From Actinernus sp. WN-2022 (Eukaryota > Cnidaria > Anthozoa > Actiniaria > Actinernidae), in contig JAOWCC010001501.1 in the NCBI GenBank assembly GCA_030867875.1, positions 15,219,524 through 15,283,523 of the forward strand: a stretch of DNA of 64,000 nucleotides, given 5' to 3'. Made by a program: the position numbers and the translations under genes. This document shows positions 45,001-60,000 of the stretch, in pieces; within the stretch, counting starts at the first letter, position 1; each line of letters starts with the position of its first letter. The notes below the pieces were generated by a model. It did no database searches. It saw only the letters and a list, made by a program, of their open reading frames with translations, and was not told the origin of the DNA.

Positions 45001-48000
45001 TCCGTTTAACAAAAGGTCACTGGACGCGAGTCACGCTCACGCCCCTTCCGGGAGTTCACTCAACTGTTCGCCAAAATTACGCAATTTTCTTGCAATTTGT
45101 TAATTTTATACCTCATAAATAAAAAACTAAAAAACCTACGAACGGAATACAAAACAATAATGTCTTTTCACTGTAGTTTTAATAGTTTAAACCCCATAGT
45201 CGCTTATTTTCCGCGGCCAATTTGCAATTCTTTTCGACCGGTTGAGTCAAAATATACAAGGCGTTCCTCTATTTCTGGGCATATGCCAGGGAAGTCTGGG
45301 CTATAAAAGGCTGGGAAAAGAACCAATCAAAAACCTACAACCGAATTCAATTAGTCTATTGAATTTCCCGCGTTTTGATGTATAGTTTGCCCACATTCGT
45401 AACGAATAAGCGCGGTCGAAATGACAACGAAAATCTTACATCTGCTTGCAATACTTGTTCTTCCAAACGTCGAAGCGCTCGGGGAGCAAGATACTGGAAA
45501 TGCTGGCTCACAACGCGCTTAATGTCCATCTTTTATGCACGAAATTAACAAGAAAGTACAGTTTTACTATAAATATTGGAGTGATTCAGCACAAGTTTAT
45601 TTAACACTGTGGCTAGATATCCGGTACCCTGGTTACCAGAACTATTCTTTCTTTACTGAGAAGTAAGCAGTCCCCAAGATGGATGTCTGAGATTTCGATT
45701 AGAGTAATTCCCTTGTCCTCGGCTGTAGCACGGACACATTTCGTGACACTAATAATATTAAGCTGTTATGAGTCTAATTTATGACTTGTATTTTCGTTAC
45801 TTTTTTTAACTGCTGATAGACAGTCTTAGTTTGTTTCTGTAAAATATTTTGCTGTCGACGTTGTGAGTCCTCCCTCGAACATATCCTGTTCAACACAAAC
45901 CTCTATCCGGAACAGAAATCTCGTCGATAAATTTTATATTGCATATGGGTTTTGGATTCACGTTTGACCTCTGTGTTGACAATCGTCTGCTTTATTTCTT
46001 TCAACGACTACATTACGCATGCGGAATATGGAAATAAGCTGTCCGCACTGGCCTGGACACTAGCAAGAGCAAATGTTCTTGCTTGTATGGGATAAGTTTC
46101 ATAAGTGTAGCTTAGCAAATCAGATTGCAGGATTCTTGTTATAACACTAGTTGGTTTCTACTAAAACAGTTTATAGCTCACCAGTAAATTGATCAGAAGG
46201 ATCGTAATCAACACGACGAACACCACCATGATCACTACGGTAAACTCCGGAACAGGAACAAGAGGAGCTCCGGATTTTGAATTGTATTGGCGCAGTGAAT
46301 CAACAATGGTAGTTTGATAGTCCATTCCATTCACCATCATCATGAACGTCTTGGCAAACGACCAGCCAAAAGTGCGGAACGCCGCCTACAGATGATAACA
46401 AAAAAACATCAAGAGGATCCTGCATCGGTGAGATAGGGACGGTCAGGGGTGGGGCTGGATTTGTTTGGTACGAATTTAAATGCTTTGCATGTTCCGGCTT
46501 TTTTCACCTTTAAAAAATATACATATCCTATCAATTGTACCTGTATTTCTTGCATGATAGTCCCTCGACAGACACATTCTATTATTTTAGTAGTACCCGC
46601 TGAGAGCGGAAGCCAATTTTGTGTTGAAAGATAATTTAACGACAAATAGTGGCGGTCTGTCTCGGAACTATTATACAAATAGAGTGTGTCCGTCGAGGAA
46701 CTATCGGCTGATATAGTTTACCACAAAACCTGACAACATTTTGGCGCGCGCTCATTGGTTAAAAGCGATCACGTGACGTGATAGTTGTTGTCTGCGGATG
46801 CAAACTATCAGGCGTTATAGTTCACCACAATTTTTTTGCGCGCGCTCATTGGCTATAGTTCACCACAAAACCTGAATTTTTTTTGGCGCGCACTCATTGG
46901 CCGAAAGCGATCACGTGACGTGATAGTTGTCATCCGTGGATGCAAACTATCAGGCGTTATAGTTCACCACAAAATTTTGGCGCGCGCTCATTGGTTAAAA
47001 GCGATCACGTGACGTGATAGTTGTCGTCCGCGGATGCAAACTATCAGGCGATAGTGCCCTCTGAGCACGAAAGACAATTTTGTGTTGAACAATAACGACA
47101 AATAGACGATGTTTGTCTCGGAACTATTATACAAATAGACTGTGTCCGTTGAGGAACTATCGGCTGATAGTTGCCCGCGGAAATTTGATGTTCTTAAAAC
47201 AAATATAAGCCCGAGAACGAAGTTCGAGGGCTTATATGCTAGTTTTAAGAACATCACGTGATCGGTTTTAGCCAATGAGCGCGCGCCAAAATTTTGTGGT
47301 GAACTATAACGGCTGATAGTTTCCCTTGGAAATTTGATGTTCTTAAAACTGCGTTCTCGAGCTTATATTTGTTTTAAGAACATCAAATTTCCGCGGGCAA
47401 CTATCAGCCGATAGTTCCTCGACGGACACAGTCTATTTGTATAATAGTGCCCGCTGAGCACGAAAGACAATTTTGTGTTGAACAATAACGCAAATAGACT
47501 GTGTCTGTCTCGGACCTATCGGCTGATAGTTTCCCTTGGAAATTTGATGTTCTTAGAACTAGCATATAAGCCCTCGAACTTCGTTCTCGGGCTTATATTT
47601 GTTTTAAGAACATCAAATTTACGCGGGCAACTATCAGTAATTTGATGTTCTTAAAACAAATATACTGAGCCCGTGAACGCAGTTCGAGGGCTTATATGCT
47701 AGTTTTAAGAACATCAAATTTCCAAGGGAAACTACAGACACACTCTTCCTATTGTCTTCTTTGTTCAACGCACTATTTTACAAATTTCATCCAATCAGAA
47801 TCGGACAGAATATTGTGGTGCACTATACCAGCCGATAGCCCTTCGACAGCAAACTAGAACCTCGAGCTCGCAGTCTAATAACATGACCCACCTGTTCCTT
47901 GAGTAACGCAAAAAATGCCAAAGCAAACGCCATGATGAAGACGAAGAACATACTCAAAACTTTGGTCATGGTCTTCAGCACCTCAATGTACATTGACACG

Positions 48001-51000
48001 TAGAGTCCAAACACATTAAACCGGCGAAGGAACAATATCACACCAGTGTAACACAGCAGGATCGCAACGGCACCGATGGGCCACAAGGCCCCTGAGCTAC
48101 GATAGACGTTTTGACCCATGAGAAACGGTAAGACAAACAGAAATGAAGATATGAAGCCAGCCCATTCAACGTAATTAGTAAAATGGCAAAAATAAGTGAC
48201 TCCAATTGATATCATCTGGAAAATTTCCTTCACCAAATGACAGCATATGAAAATAGTCACAAGGACGGGAACAGTTGTTGAGTAATGAGATCTTAATTTG
48301 AAGATTTTGTCGTCTTCGTCTAGGACTCGGGTGTTGTTGTTCCCGGGCATGAAGAAACTCTGCTTGCCTCTCTCGGATATGAGAAAGATCGTCAATAGTA
48401 CGAGATAGATTAAGAAAGTGATAAAATTGAACCAGAAGACTGGCTTCCCAAGAGTGTTCCACTTTAACAGCAGCAACGTCTGGGTAAGATTATGGGAAAG
48501 AAGCGTCTCTCGTTCGTTGTCTACCATCGTGATTGGCGCAAAGTAGCGTTGTGCCCTCTTCTTGCCCAAATCCTGTTCAACATCAAGGCCACTGTCTAGT
48601 AGACGAAAGTCGAGCTCGATGAAGTACTCGGGGTCTGTCGTTGGGAGCTCGGAATACCGAATGCAGCGATCCATTACAACTTCGGCAACTTTCGGCATTT
48701 TTTCAATGAGGTCTTTCATTGGGATTCTGTCATCAATTGGCCGAGGACGGAGAACGTCAAACCACCTATGAAGTTCGAGTAAGAAAATTAACCAATCAAT
48801 CAATTATCAATCAATCAGTCGATCAATGGAGGTATATTGGGTTGGTCTAATAAACATTGCCGCACGCCACGAGACGCAGTCGAGACGCGTGACTCAGTCG
48901 AGACGCGTGACTCAGTCGAGACGCGTGACTCAGTGTTGTTTCTGTCGTGACGTTATCTGTGTATCTATACGAGGACAGACCCACGGCAGAATGACAATAG
49001 TTTTATACAATAATTAGTGAAAAGAAGCCTTTCAGAAGCTCACCTGTCACTCCGCACAATCGCCATGGCAACATAGTTATTTCCGTTTTCCACAGCAACA
49101 TCCAGACATGTCATGCCAGCCTTATTACGCGCCGTGACATCAGCATTGCGGTCAAGGAGTAAATGCACCACACGAGCCTTCCCATTCTGCGCTGCAATGG
49201 TCAGCGGCGTATTGCCGTTACTGTCCTCGGCTTCTATGGTGTAACTGCAACCAATGTTACCTTCGTTCAATAGGATATCTACTGTTTGCACGTGACCTGA
49301 GCCCGCAGCTTGGTGAAGGGGTGTAAAGCGGTTGCTGTCTTTAGTGGTGAGATCAGCTCCTCTTCGAATCAAGAACTTGCAGACTTTTCTACGATGAGAA
49401 ATGGGAAAAGGGATTTAGTTATGTAGTATACCGGGAGATATGTTCTCTATCAGGAGCTCATCACAATCAGTTAAGTCAGCTCCCTCGATGCTTGATTGAA
49501 ATGCTGTGCAATATTTTCCTCGAAGACTACGTCTATACACAGCTTTCTTATAGTCAGTTTTGCTTTGATTTTCACTATCCCACATGTATGTGTGCGAGGT
49601 TCGTCACTTCATATGAAAATCACTGAAAATAACTTATCGTGACACATCCCATTTAAAGCGCCGGATTATAACATACATTTGTAGTAATCAATCAATCAAA
49701 TTTATTTCATCACAAGATTGTTATGTATAATCATAATTTAGAAATTACAATAGCAGCGATGGGGATTCTACTACAAAGCATAACATTGGTTATTGTAGAC
49801 CCCTTATTACAATTAGTTACAACATAAACAAAGCTAGAATAAGGATAAGTCTCGTTTTACATAGTAACGGAGTAGAGTTCTGATTCTCCATCTGGAAATT
49901 CCTTGGGCATTGATGAAGACAATTACTTTCATTTTTTCTTACCACAATGGGAACAGTACATTTTCACGGCAAATCGCAAGCTAAAAACACATCAGCTCGG
50001 ATTTCGCGACCTCGCAAATCCCAAACTGATGAACGCTCCTGGTTACACGCGCAACACCATGACATAGCCCTTTACACTTGTAGGATTCACATCTTACCTG
50101 TGCCCGTTCATAGCTGCTACGTGCAAAGGCGTGAGCCCGCTGTCGTCCGTATCATTGACATGCGCAGGCGCGACGTCTACCAAAGCTTTCACGCAGGCCT
50201 CCTTACCAGTCTCCGCGGCCATGTGAAGTGGCGTCCTTTCGAAAACGTCCCTGGGGCTGGCTGTGGCGTTTTGGATAAGCAGTAGTTCTACTATCTGTAA
50301 AGTAATGTAAGATTGTTTCGGCTAAATAAAGCATCAATATATGATTTCGCTAGCTGATTTTTGTATTTCGCAAATAATCAAACATACCGTTTTACAGCAG
50401 GATGATGCAATAGGTCAAGTTTTTGGGAAATTGGTTCTACTGCATCTAGGATGTTTAGGGGGGGGGGGGGGGGGGTCGAATTTCGAGTTGGCCGCAAAGG
50501 GACATGCTCCCCCGGAAAATATTTAAATGTAGATGCTCTGAGATCTCGTGCATTTTGGAAGCAACAGTAAAAGGTTAACACAGTTACATTATGCAAAATA
50601 TTCACCACACTGCAATTAGCAAAACATTTCGGGGAGAAGCTGGAGTGTTTGGGAGGGGCAGCTTCCCCCCTTCTCCCCCGCTAGATAGAACCATGTACAT
50701 TAACAACTGAAACATCAAGAATTGACTTCTCAACGAACTTGATATGATTCTAGACAACTGAAGCAGAAAGACGCAATCCTTCCAAGACTTAAAATGGAAA
50801 ATTATTACATAGTTTACTAGATTCTATAAGTGCATGCATTTCCTGAGCAGAATATGGTTCAAGTCTGAAAACACTGTCAACAATTGTTATATTAATTGGC
50901 AAGATTTCGGTAGGTTTGACATATTACCTCGGTTTGACCGGAAAACGCAGCAAGGTGGAGCGGGACTCGGAGATCCTTATCCCCAACTTCAAGGAGATCA

Positions 51001-54000
51001 ATGTCATTCTCTTCTATGAGCATGCGCAGTGTGTCTAGATGTTTATTCTGCACAGCCAGATGTAAACAGGTCTTGAGGCTCTCCATACGCAGTCCTGGGT
51101 CGGCCCCGGACTTCATGAGAAGTTTTGCAGCTTCCATTCTACCGCTTCTGACCGCGAGGAGGAATGGGGTGAGTCCATTCTCTTCCCGAGGGTCTATCGG
51201 TGAGTCAGCCGCTAGCAGGCATTTGATGACGTCACAGTGTCCAAACTGCGCGGCCCTGGGGGAGTTATTAAAAAATACTTTAGCAAACAGACTAGAGTCC
51301 AGTTAACGGCGCAGAATGGCATGGAAACATGGGGAGATGGGAGGGGAAGAGGAGGCGCAAGAAAAAAGGGAAGACACGGTTTATGCAATTGATAATGGTA
51401 AAACCATAACATTAAACAACATAAACACTCACAAATGCAGTGCCACTCGCTGCTCAGCGTTTCGCGCCAAAACATCAGCACCACGAGTCACAAGCATCCG
51501 AACAACGTTCGTGTGACCAGCCAGTGCGGACACGTGCAAAGCTGTGTTAAGCCCCCAGGCGTTCCTCGCCTCCATATCAGCGCCATGAGTGAGACAAACG
51601 TCCACGGTGCTCACGTGACCCTGTCGACATGACGCATGTAGTGGGGTGTTGTCTTCAAAATCTTGACCATTGACGAAGTTACCGAGTTTCATGGTTTGTG
51701 GTTTTGCTATCAAGAAAAATAGGAAAAAGGTTATGGTTACATGAAATGGTGTCCGTTCAGTTGCTTTGGACTTAATTTCAAAGTGCGCGCCTTAATTTGG
51801 ATGGGATTTCATGGAGATTGGCTTTCTTTTCGGATTCAGATTCTTTTCAGATTGAGGTCCAGTTTATTTGGAGAAAATGTTGTACCCCCTACCCTCCGAA
51901 CCAACGTAACTTTACCGAGCGTTAACTTATATGGAATAAAGTTGGCCCGAGTAACTCGCGTCAACCGGGCGAACTCGGTTTTGAGCGAGTCAGGATCTCT
52001 TTATAACTCGTAATACTATATAACTATGATCTAAGATGTTTTGAAAGTAAATTATATATACCTAAACCGAGGACTAACTACCTAAAACATAGCTTCAGCT
52101 ACAGTGGGGCATTCTTACGGAATAATCTCCCACGTGACCTAAGAGTGTCTCACCATATAAAGCGTTTCAAAAGGGAAATTGATACCTTGTACGCTAAATC
52201 GGACTCCCACACGGCAAACATGCAAAACAGACTTAATGCGTATTATTACATTTATAATTTTTAATGTTCATATTTTACTATTGCAATGGTACACATTACG
52301 TTTACAACTGATGTTTTTAACTGTGGATAAATAAAGATCGTCAGTCTGTAATATTGGCTTGCGCATGCTCTGTGTGACCCGGAAAGGTTGTGTAAGTATG
52401 AAAAGCATTGTAATTGCTTGATTCCGGTTCTTACGATTTTCGGCACTTGGTCGCATTCTATCAGCAAAGTAGCTGTTGGTATTGTTCTTGGTACGATTTC
52501 CCTCCGTTTACTCACCATATCTAACCAGCTTCTCCGCAACATCTTGATGCCCATTGGCCGCCGCTAGGTGCAGAGCATTCTTGCCTTCTGAAGTAGTAAG
52601 CGATATGTCTGCCTCGTGAATAAGAAACAGCTCGCACAGCTGCGCATTACCGTTGACACAAGCCAGGTGAAACGCTGTCACTCCTCCGTTATCCGGGACA
52701 TTGACATCTGCACGGGAGTCACTGAGCAGTAAGTTAGTCAGACCCAGAACTCCATGACGCGCGGCGAAATGAAGAGGGGTGGAGCCATCTATGTTTTTAG
52801 CTGACGGATCGGCCCCGAGTTTCATCAGAACCTTAGCAGCTTTAGGACTGTTATATCTGTTAAGGAGAAAAACACATACGGATTACCATTCATCCATTTC
52901 AATTCTTCGAATGCGATCAATAATAATAATACGATCCTGTCGTTTGCGGTAAATGTATTCCATCAAGTCCAGTAGATGAGCGCCAGCGCCTATATACGTT
53001 ATATATAAGAGGTCCAAAAGTATGACAGAAAATTGTCTGCAGAATACGTTAACACTGTAGAGCACCAACGGTATGTTAGCAAGGTAACACTAACGCAACG
53101 AGTGTTGAAAATGAGTATATATTCCAACTTTATTTAAAAACACGGAGAATTCTAACAGATACAATCTGATTTCCATAGAAGCCGTGTGGTAAAAAATATT
53201 CTAATTACAAAATTGCGATATATCTAGGCTAAGCTAATATATTATAATTATGTTTTATTTACAATTTTTCTGGGTCATAAATGATTTAAATAATTATAAA
53301 AGATATCCTATCAAATGATAACTACTAGATAAATAAATAAATAATTACATTAGTCACTAAGGAGAGTGGTGGTCGCAACTTGTTTCTTAAAAGAAACAAG
53401 AGACTTTGTTTCGCGTAGTTTGGCTGGAAGCCCATTCCATATTTTTGCACCATTGTATGATAAACTTTTTTTCAGGAATTCAGTTCTTGGTTGAGGGAGG
53501 CAAAGTTTTGTGTCAGATCCTCTTAAATTATAATGAGTCGAGTTTCCAACTGTTGTAAATAACTCGGTAAGGCCTGTTGGCGCGAAATTATTTCGGATTT
53601 TGTGCATAGTGAACGCTTTGCGTTTAGCCCTTCGTTCATCTAGTTTATCCCATCCTAGGGTATCTAAATTACATAATCATAATCTTTGCTTTATCGCCAC
53701 TATAAATACAGAAATGGCGCAGCTCACAAGGTCGAACTGACATCATATGAAGGCGACACTGGCAGCCGCTCTACAATTCATGTATGACCTCATACCCTAT
53801 TCCAGACTAAAAAGGCCAAATTTATAACCCTATTTCAGACTAAATGAAAACAGCCTGAAAACCATACTCTTGGGGGCTGCACATACCCGTATAGCTTTTA
53901 TATGGGACAACCCCCCCGCCCCCCACCCCCCGGGCCTGACTCCTCAACGAACACAATCATCAATAGACCCGTTTCGCATTCAAGAATTACCGCTGGATGC

Positions 54001-57000
54001 GATGCCTACAGACGCATTTACTCAACGCTAGTCTCATTCTGATGTTAAATATTCACAAATACCAGCGAGAAGGTACAGAAGATCAAACTACAACAATACA
54101 TAGAGTTGTGAACAACCCATCTTCTCGCTGGTATTTATGAATATTTAACATCAGAATGAGACTAGTGTTGAGTAAATGCGGCTGTAGTCATCGCATCCAG
54201 CTGTGATTCTTGAATGCGAAACTGGACTATTGCCACAGACCAATATCCTCTTCGAGATGTTCGTAAGCCAATTTATGGCTCTATCATTTCCAAATCTGCC
54301 TTATTTAGACACAGAATCTCGTCATATAACATGCTCTTCCGTATGTAATAACGATAAATATATATATATACAATCTTAAAACTCATACACCACCGTATGC
54401 AAAACTGCGCTTGAGGAAGTCAGTATTCGGCTTTGGTGCCCTGAGGTACGATAAGCTCCCTTGAGTTTTATGCTAGTCAGACTTCGTTAACTTTAATGAA
54501 CACTGATTCAGTTAGATAATCTGGGGCGTTTCATAATCGCAAGTTTTAGATTACGCTGCCGTTCCTCGAGCGTTAACCATCCTTGCCTATCAATCAGATC
54601 CCTAGAGCGTGTCTCGTAACCAGATCGAGTAATAATTCTTGCCGCGCGGTTTTGAAGTTGTTGATCGAAGACTATCACGAGAGACCTTGTCGCAAGTGTC
54701 CCACATCAAAGTGTGACTGAATGATTGAGTGATATATCCGAGTCAGAGCATTTGCCAGCGCAAAGAAAAGTTGGCGGGGTGAAGTAATGGTCAAAGAGGG
54801 TCAAAAGAGCGAATTTTATAAGATTTGCACTCGTTCCAAAGCCCCACGGTGGAACAGTTGCAACGTTCTGATTCCAAAATATCAAATGCCTCCCCCAGGG
54901 GGAGGGGGGGGGGGGGGGGGGGGTGGGCAGGTTTGGAAGTGATAGAGCCATTAACAGCATGGTATCAAGTTTAAGATTTCAGTCCGCTCATCGTATTCAG
55001 TGTACTAAATAAGTGCATGCATTTCTTGAGGTCAAAATAAATGTTTTGCCCAGCCAGCAATTATAATTTTACAACATTACTTTGCATTGTAAGAGGAACG
55101 TTTATACGTATTGTTGCACATTCCAAGAACCCATATTCGTCTCTATGATAATGTATTTTAATGTATCAGTCAATTCCAAAGCCGTGCATGCCCCCCCCCC
55201 CCTCCGGGCCACCCCCGGGCATTTGAACATTTTGAAAAAAAATCGATCAAATGCCCCACTACCAAGGCAGAAAAACTGTTCAAATGCCCCACCAGTTTTT
55301 CATCCAGGCTGTTCAAATGCCCCACCATCGGGGACCGGATCAGAAAATTTTACAAGGCAAAGACTATTGACAAATAAACGAAATCATTGTTTTATTCAGA
55401 ATCTCTGACTCAAGCAATTCACAGGAAACACCGACGGTGAAAACCACCTTCAACCGGTCAGGGATGAGAACAATCATTTCTACCGGCTCGATCGTTCTTG
55501 GTTTCAGTTATATACTTTATAATAAACTTATTAATGGTTTGAAATTGAATATGTTAGCTTATGTTCTTGGTATATAAAGTATGCATCAGGCACCAATCGG
55601 CCCGTCTTTTACCGATATAATAATTAAGTTTTTAACTCGCACGCTGTTGAGGGTCGCAGCAAATTCAACTTATCACAAATCTTGTCACGCACTTAATATC
55701 ACGCAGTCGGTCAAAGTTCATGAAGCAAAACGTGTATAGGTTTCAACATAAGCAATTTACCTCTGAAAGTGGCCTTCAAATTTGGCAGGTTTACTCTATC
55801 AAGCCTCTACAAATGCGTAATCATTATCCTGGAATTCCTCGAAGACACGTACGTACGCCATTTCGACGCGAGCGATGCGAATTTGTAGACAGAAAGAATG
55901 TATTTTTTGAACACCGATCAAATGCCCCACCCCCACTGTTTGTCAAATGCCCGCCCCTGAGGGCTTAGATACTCGTCAAATTCCCCACCCTCGGGAGCAA
56001 GCCTCTGATCAATTGCCCGAAGGTGGCCCGGGGGGGGGGGATGCACGGGTTTGGAATTGACTGATACATCAGATTTCGTTGTTAATCACGTGTAGCCTGA
56101 ATTTCAGCCGTCTCCTCTGGTTCGTTCCTCCGAGAGAGACGTCTGAATCCAATAATGCTGTCCAGTGACGTCAAGGCAGATTAACAATTAAATTTATGCA
56201 AATAAAACTGTCACGGCGGTAGTAAGAGTTCGTGGGTCACAAAAACAAAGCCATCGCTCGCCTTGAGAAATTATTTGAGATCATGCCGGCCAAAATTAGA
56301 GCCATCCCATTTGCTTCTCAAGTGACTCTTATGTTGTGAAAACCTTTTCAAAGCAACAAATCGTTATATTATATTTGGAGGCAAAGTACAGTTGATCTTT
56401 GTCTTTCCGTTGATCTTTGTACATGTCTCGCGATCTGCCGTTCGAATCGACACAGCTACGAGATATTACCTATGTAAATGATGCAACAGAAAAGTAGAAA
56501 AACATGAAAGGATAATGGAGAATTTTCGAAGAAATACGAAGACTCTTGCGGGAAAGAACAGTTCCTTGAAGAGAGTAGTGACATTCTTTACCACTGCGAG
56601 TGTGAACAAATAATCGATTATCAACAACCCCGCGGACGAGACGCGATAACACGTACATGTTTACAGGACAGTCGGCCGGTTATTGTGCAGGACACTTTCA
56701 ATCCATTTCCAAATATTTTCCTTACGAATTCAAGGTCTTTGCCAAAGACAATCACTCCACTGAAACTCAACAATCAACAATCGCGAGTCCAAAGTGAATC
56801 ATGCCGTCTTCTCGGCTGATAATTACTCGGGCTGCCTGTGGCAGCGCCGAGTCTTAAAATGCAAGTGGTTACTATTTTTTTTTTAATCAGTGTCAGACGG
56901 CTTCTGCGCATGCGTTAAAGGTCAAATTCGAACCAATCAGATTGCACTATGCTGGTCACGCAAACAAAGGTTAGATTTCCTCAGGCGCGCTCAGATAAGA

Positions 57001-60000
57001 AAATTCAAAGCTCAGACTAGGCGAGACAAGGAGATATCAATTTCAAATAGTCATTGTCAGAAATCTATTCCATCGTGGGCAATGATGCAATACAACCTAA
57101 ATTTGGTCCATGTTTTACGACAGAATAACCAGAGTCTTTCTACTGGATTCGGAGAGCTCGAGGCATTATACAAGTCTGCTAATATGGGGAAAACTGAAAC
57201 AAAAAATGAACTTTGACGGCAGAAACCCTCATATTTGAGCCAAGCGGAATATTTACATGATCCGCTAAGATTTTTACAAATCTAATTAGTTAAGCAGATG
57301 TACGCAGTGTATGCCAACTGAAATGCTGTGCTCGTTTTGTGGTTACGGCTCAGTGGGGCAACTACCCGAACAAGAAGCATGAACTGCCAGCAAAGAGAGA
57401 GGAAAACTGAAAGAGGAAATCCTTGTGAGAAATCGACGTACATATGAAGCTATATACGTTATCATCGACTATATGGGAGTCAAACATCGAGCTGCTATGA
57501 AACCGCTTGTGACAGTTTGTTTACGCACTTTCATGACAAACGAACGTTTCTACTTTCGACACAACGGTCGCTAAACTGTACGAAATCTCCAAGGATATAT
57601 CCCTAATGTCCAAACTAAAGGGAAAAACGGAAAGAGGAACTCATTGTGACCAATCGACATAAATATGAAGCTCCAGAAGTAATTATTGAATACATGAGAA
57701 CCCATAGAGAAAACCGATAATAATGAACACGGTATTAGTTTCACCGATATTTGTGGCGTAACTGAACTCGCACTACAGCATAGCTTGAAATACTGTACGA
57801 AAACTCCCGTTTAAAAATTTCCTGATGCCGAAAGGACCGTAGCATTTAAATAAGATATCCTTCTGACCAATCGACATACATATTAAGCTGTGAAAGTATG
57901 TTTCCATTCCATAACAGCCGATAGTGCAAACTAGTAAACTGCCACTAGTAAATTGACCTTGCGAGTACTGAACTTTCTAGCGTCAAATGCATGTGTTACG
58001 TTTCCAAACTTTAGGACAAGAAATCTTCCATAGAATGTTCTATTTTATTTACAGCTGAGAACTGTATTATTAAACATAAGAAATAAAACAATGGTGCCAT
58101 TTGAAGAATTATATCATGTCAAAAGTGCAAACGAAGAAATATATATCTACGGACGCGAGCAGCTCGATCGTTTCACTTTGGTCAAACTCGGACTGTTTAC
58201 GACTGGAACCTGCAGTTTTATCGGACCTGCAGACTAAATTGTAAACGTGTGGCCGTGTTCAGGCTAGTAAATCTAGCTAGCTAACCACAGGAGGTAGCGA
58301 GCTTCTTTAGTCTGAACAGTTTTTCTGCTCTGGTGATTAGCTAGCTAGTGGTCGGTGGAATACTTTGAAGTTCCAGGCTACCTAGCGAGGTAGCTTGAAT
58401 AGAATCTAGCGCGCTAAAAGCCCATCGATGACAACTACCGGGTGTATTGTACGTCAATTGAGCCATCATGGATAACGAGGATCGCCAAACACCAGTCAGT
58501 AGCAGTTGTTCGCACAGTTTTAATATTTTGGTTGAAATTTCAATTGAGCACTTTGGCGGTCAATTATTTGCGATTACGAAACACTTGCGCCAAGGGCAGT
58601 TATAGACCAAATTTCTATCTTTTAGAGAGGGTCTGAATGGGGGGGTCTACATGTCAGTTGTCAGTTAAAATGTTGGCCATTTGTCAGTTGTCAGTTAGCC
58701 CTAGTTAATCATTACTAGAGAAAATTTACAATGTTTGACCCACAAAAACCAAATTTGTCAGTTGTCAGTTATTTTTCGGTTGTCAGTAAAAAAATCGTCA
58801 TTTGTCAGTTGTCAGTTATTTTTAAGGCTGTTTGTCAGTAGTCAGTTAACCCCATTCATGCCCTCTTTAGAGATAGAAACAAACCAGAAGAGGGAAAAAC
58901 AAAAAGTAAAACCTACTAAGTTACTAGGTCTGAACAGTACTAATTTATTAACTAGCTGCGAGTTGCTGACAGATATCTCAAGACTCTAGCTAGCTGCACG
59001 ATAGTAGTCTGAACATACATACACACATGAATAAGTAGTGTTTTCAATAAAAGATCAACTACTTTAATTTACATACGAGAAAACACAAATATTAAATTAC
59101 ATACATGTATATATATACTAGGGGAGCAGAGAATGAAAGTCACCGCGCTACCGGCCACTCCTAAAGACTGCTAATAATTCTTCCCTTTGGTTATTACTAA
59201 GAGGATTTCAAATGAAAGTGTATTTCATCTTCAATCTCATGTGGCCCGAGTGAAAGCCCAGATGGGCTCTTGTTATGATAATTATGCGAAATTATAGAAT
59301 ATGAATCAATCAAGATCACTGGACGGCATTATCGGCTATTGGATCGGGAGGAACGAACCAGAGGAGACGGATGAAATTCAGGCTAAATCACGTGCATATC
59401 GAACTGATCTGATATAAAATCTTGATTTTTCTAACCCATAAATTTCCGAGAATTATATTGTATTTGCTAGTGGCATATTCTATTTTAGCTGTTTGGCCTT
59501 CTCCAGTAATTATTCAAAATACCTTCAAAGTGATAAAGGGTTTTGTTGGTTTAGCTTTTGAGTCGAGGTCACGAAAGGCTATCGTTAGTGTATAGCAAAC
59601 CTCGATTCACTCTGAGTGAAAATATATGTTTCTAAGCCGGCAGGGACTCTTTGAAGAACAAAATAGAATTGTAAATATTTGGATTGCTGAATAATAGATT
59701 TCACCGCAAAATCACAACAAAAATATATTTTACATTGAGTTAACAACGCCTTAAATATGCAAATCAATGTACTGTTTACGGCGAACCGACGTATCTGATT
59801 CTACAAAGTAAACAGGTGAAGGGGCGCAAATTTGAAGGGGTTCTCACTTGCACGGCAATGTGTTTTTTTTACAGTTGGATGGATTCCGTACACTTAAATG
59901 GTTTACCTGACGGCGACATGTAGCGGAGTTAGATAATCGTCTCCTCCGCGAATATTAGCATCGATTCCTGAGTCTAGAAGGAACATAATAGCTTCATCCT

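Larger units (their letters stand above)
56093..59385. mobile_element. TIR element M2, same family as M1, copy 2 intron 1
   Basis: 3293 bp, inverted relative to M1. Flanked by AATCACGTG at 56084-56092 and 59386-59394; copy 1 has a single AATCACGTG at 22347-22355. It lacks about 0.65 kb of M1's interior and carries element D (56823-59272) inside. Confidence 0.87.
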
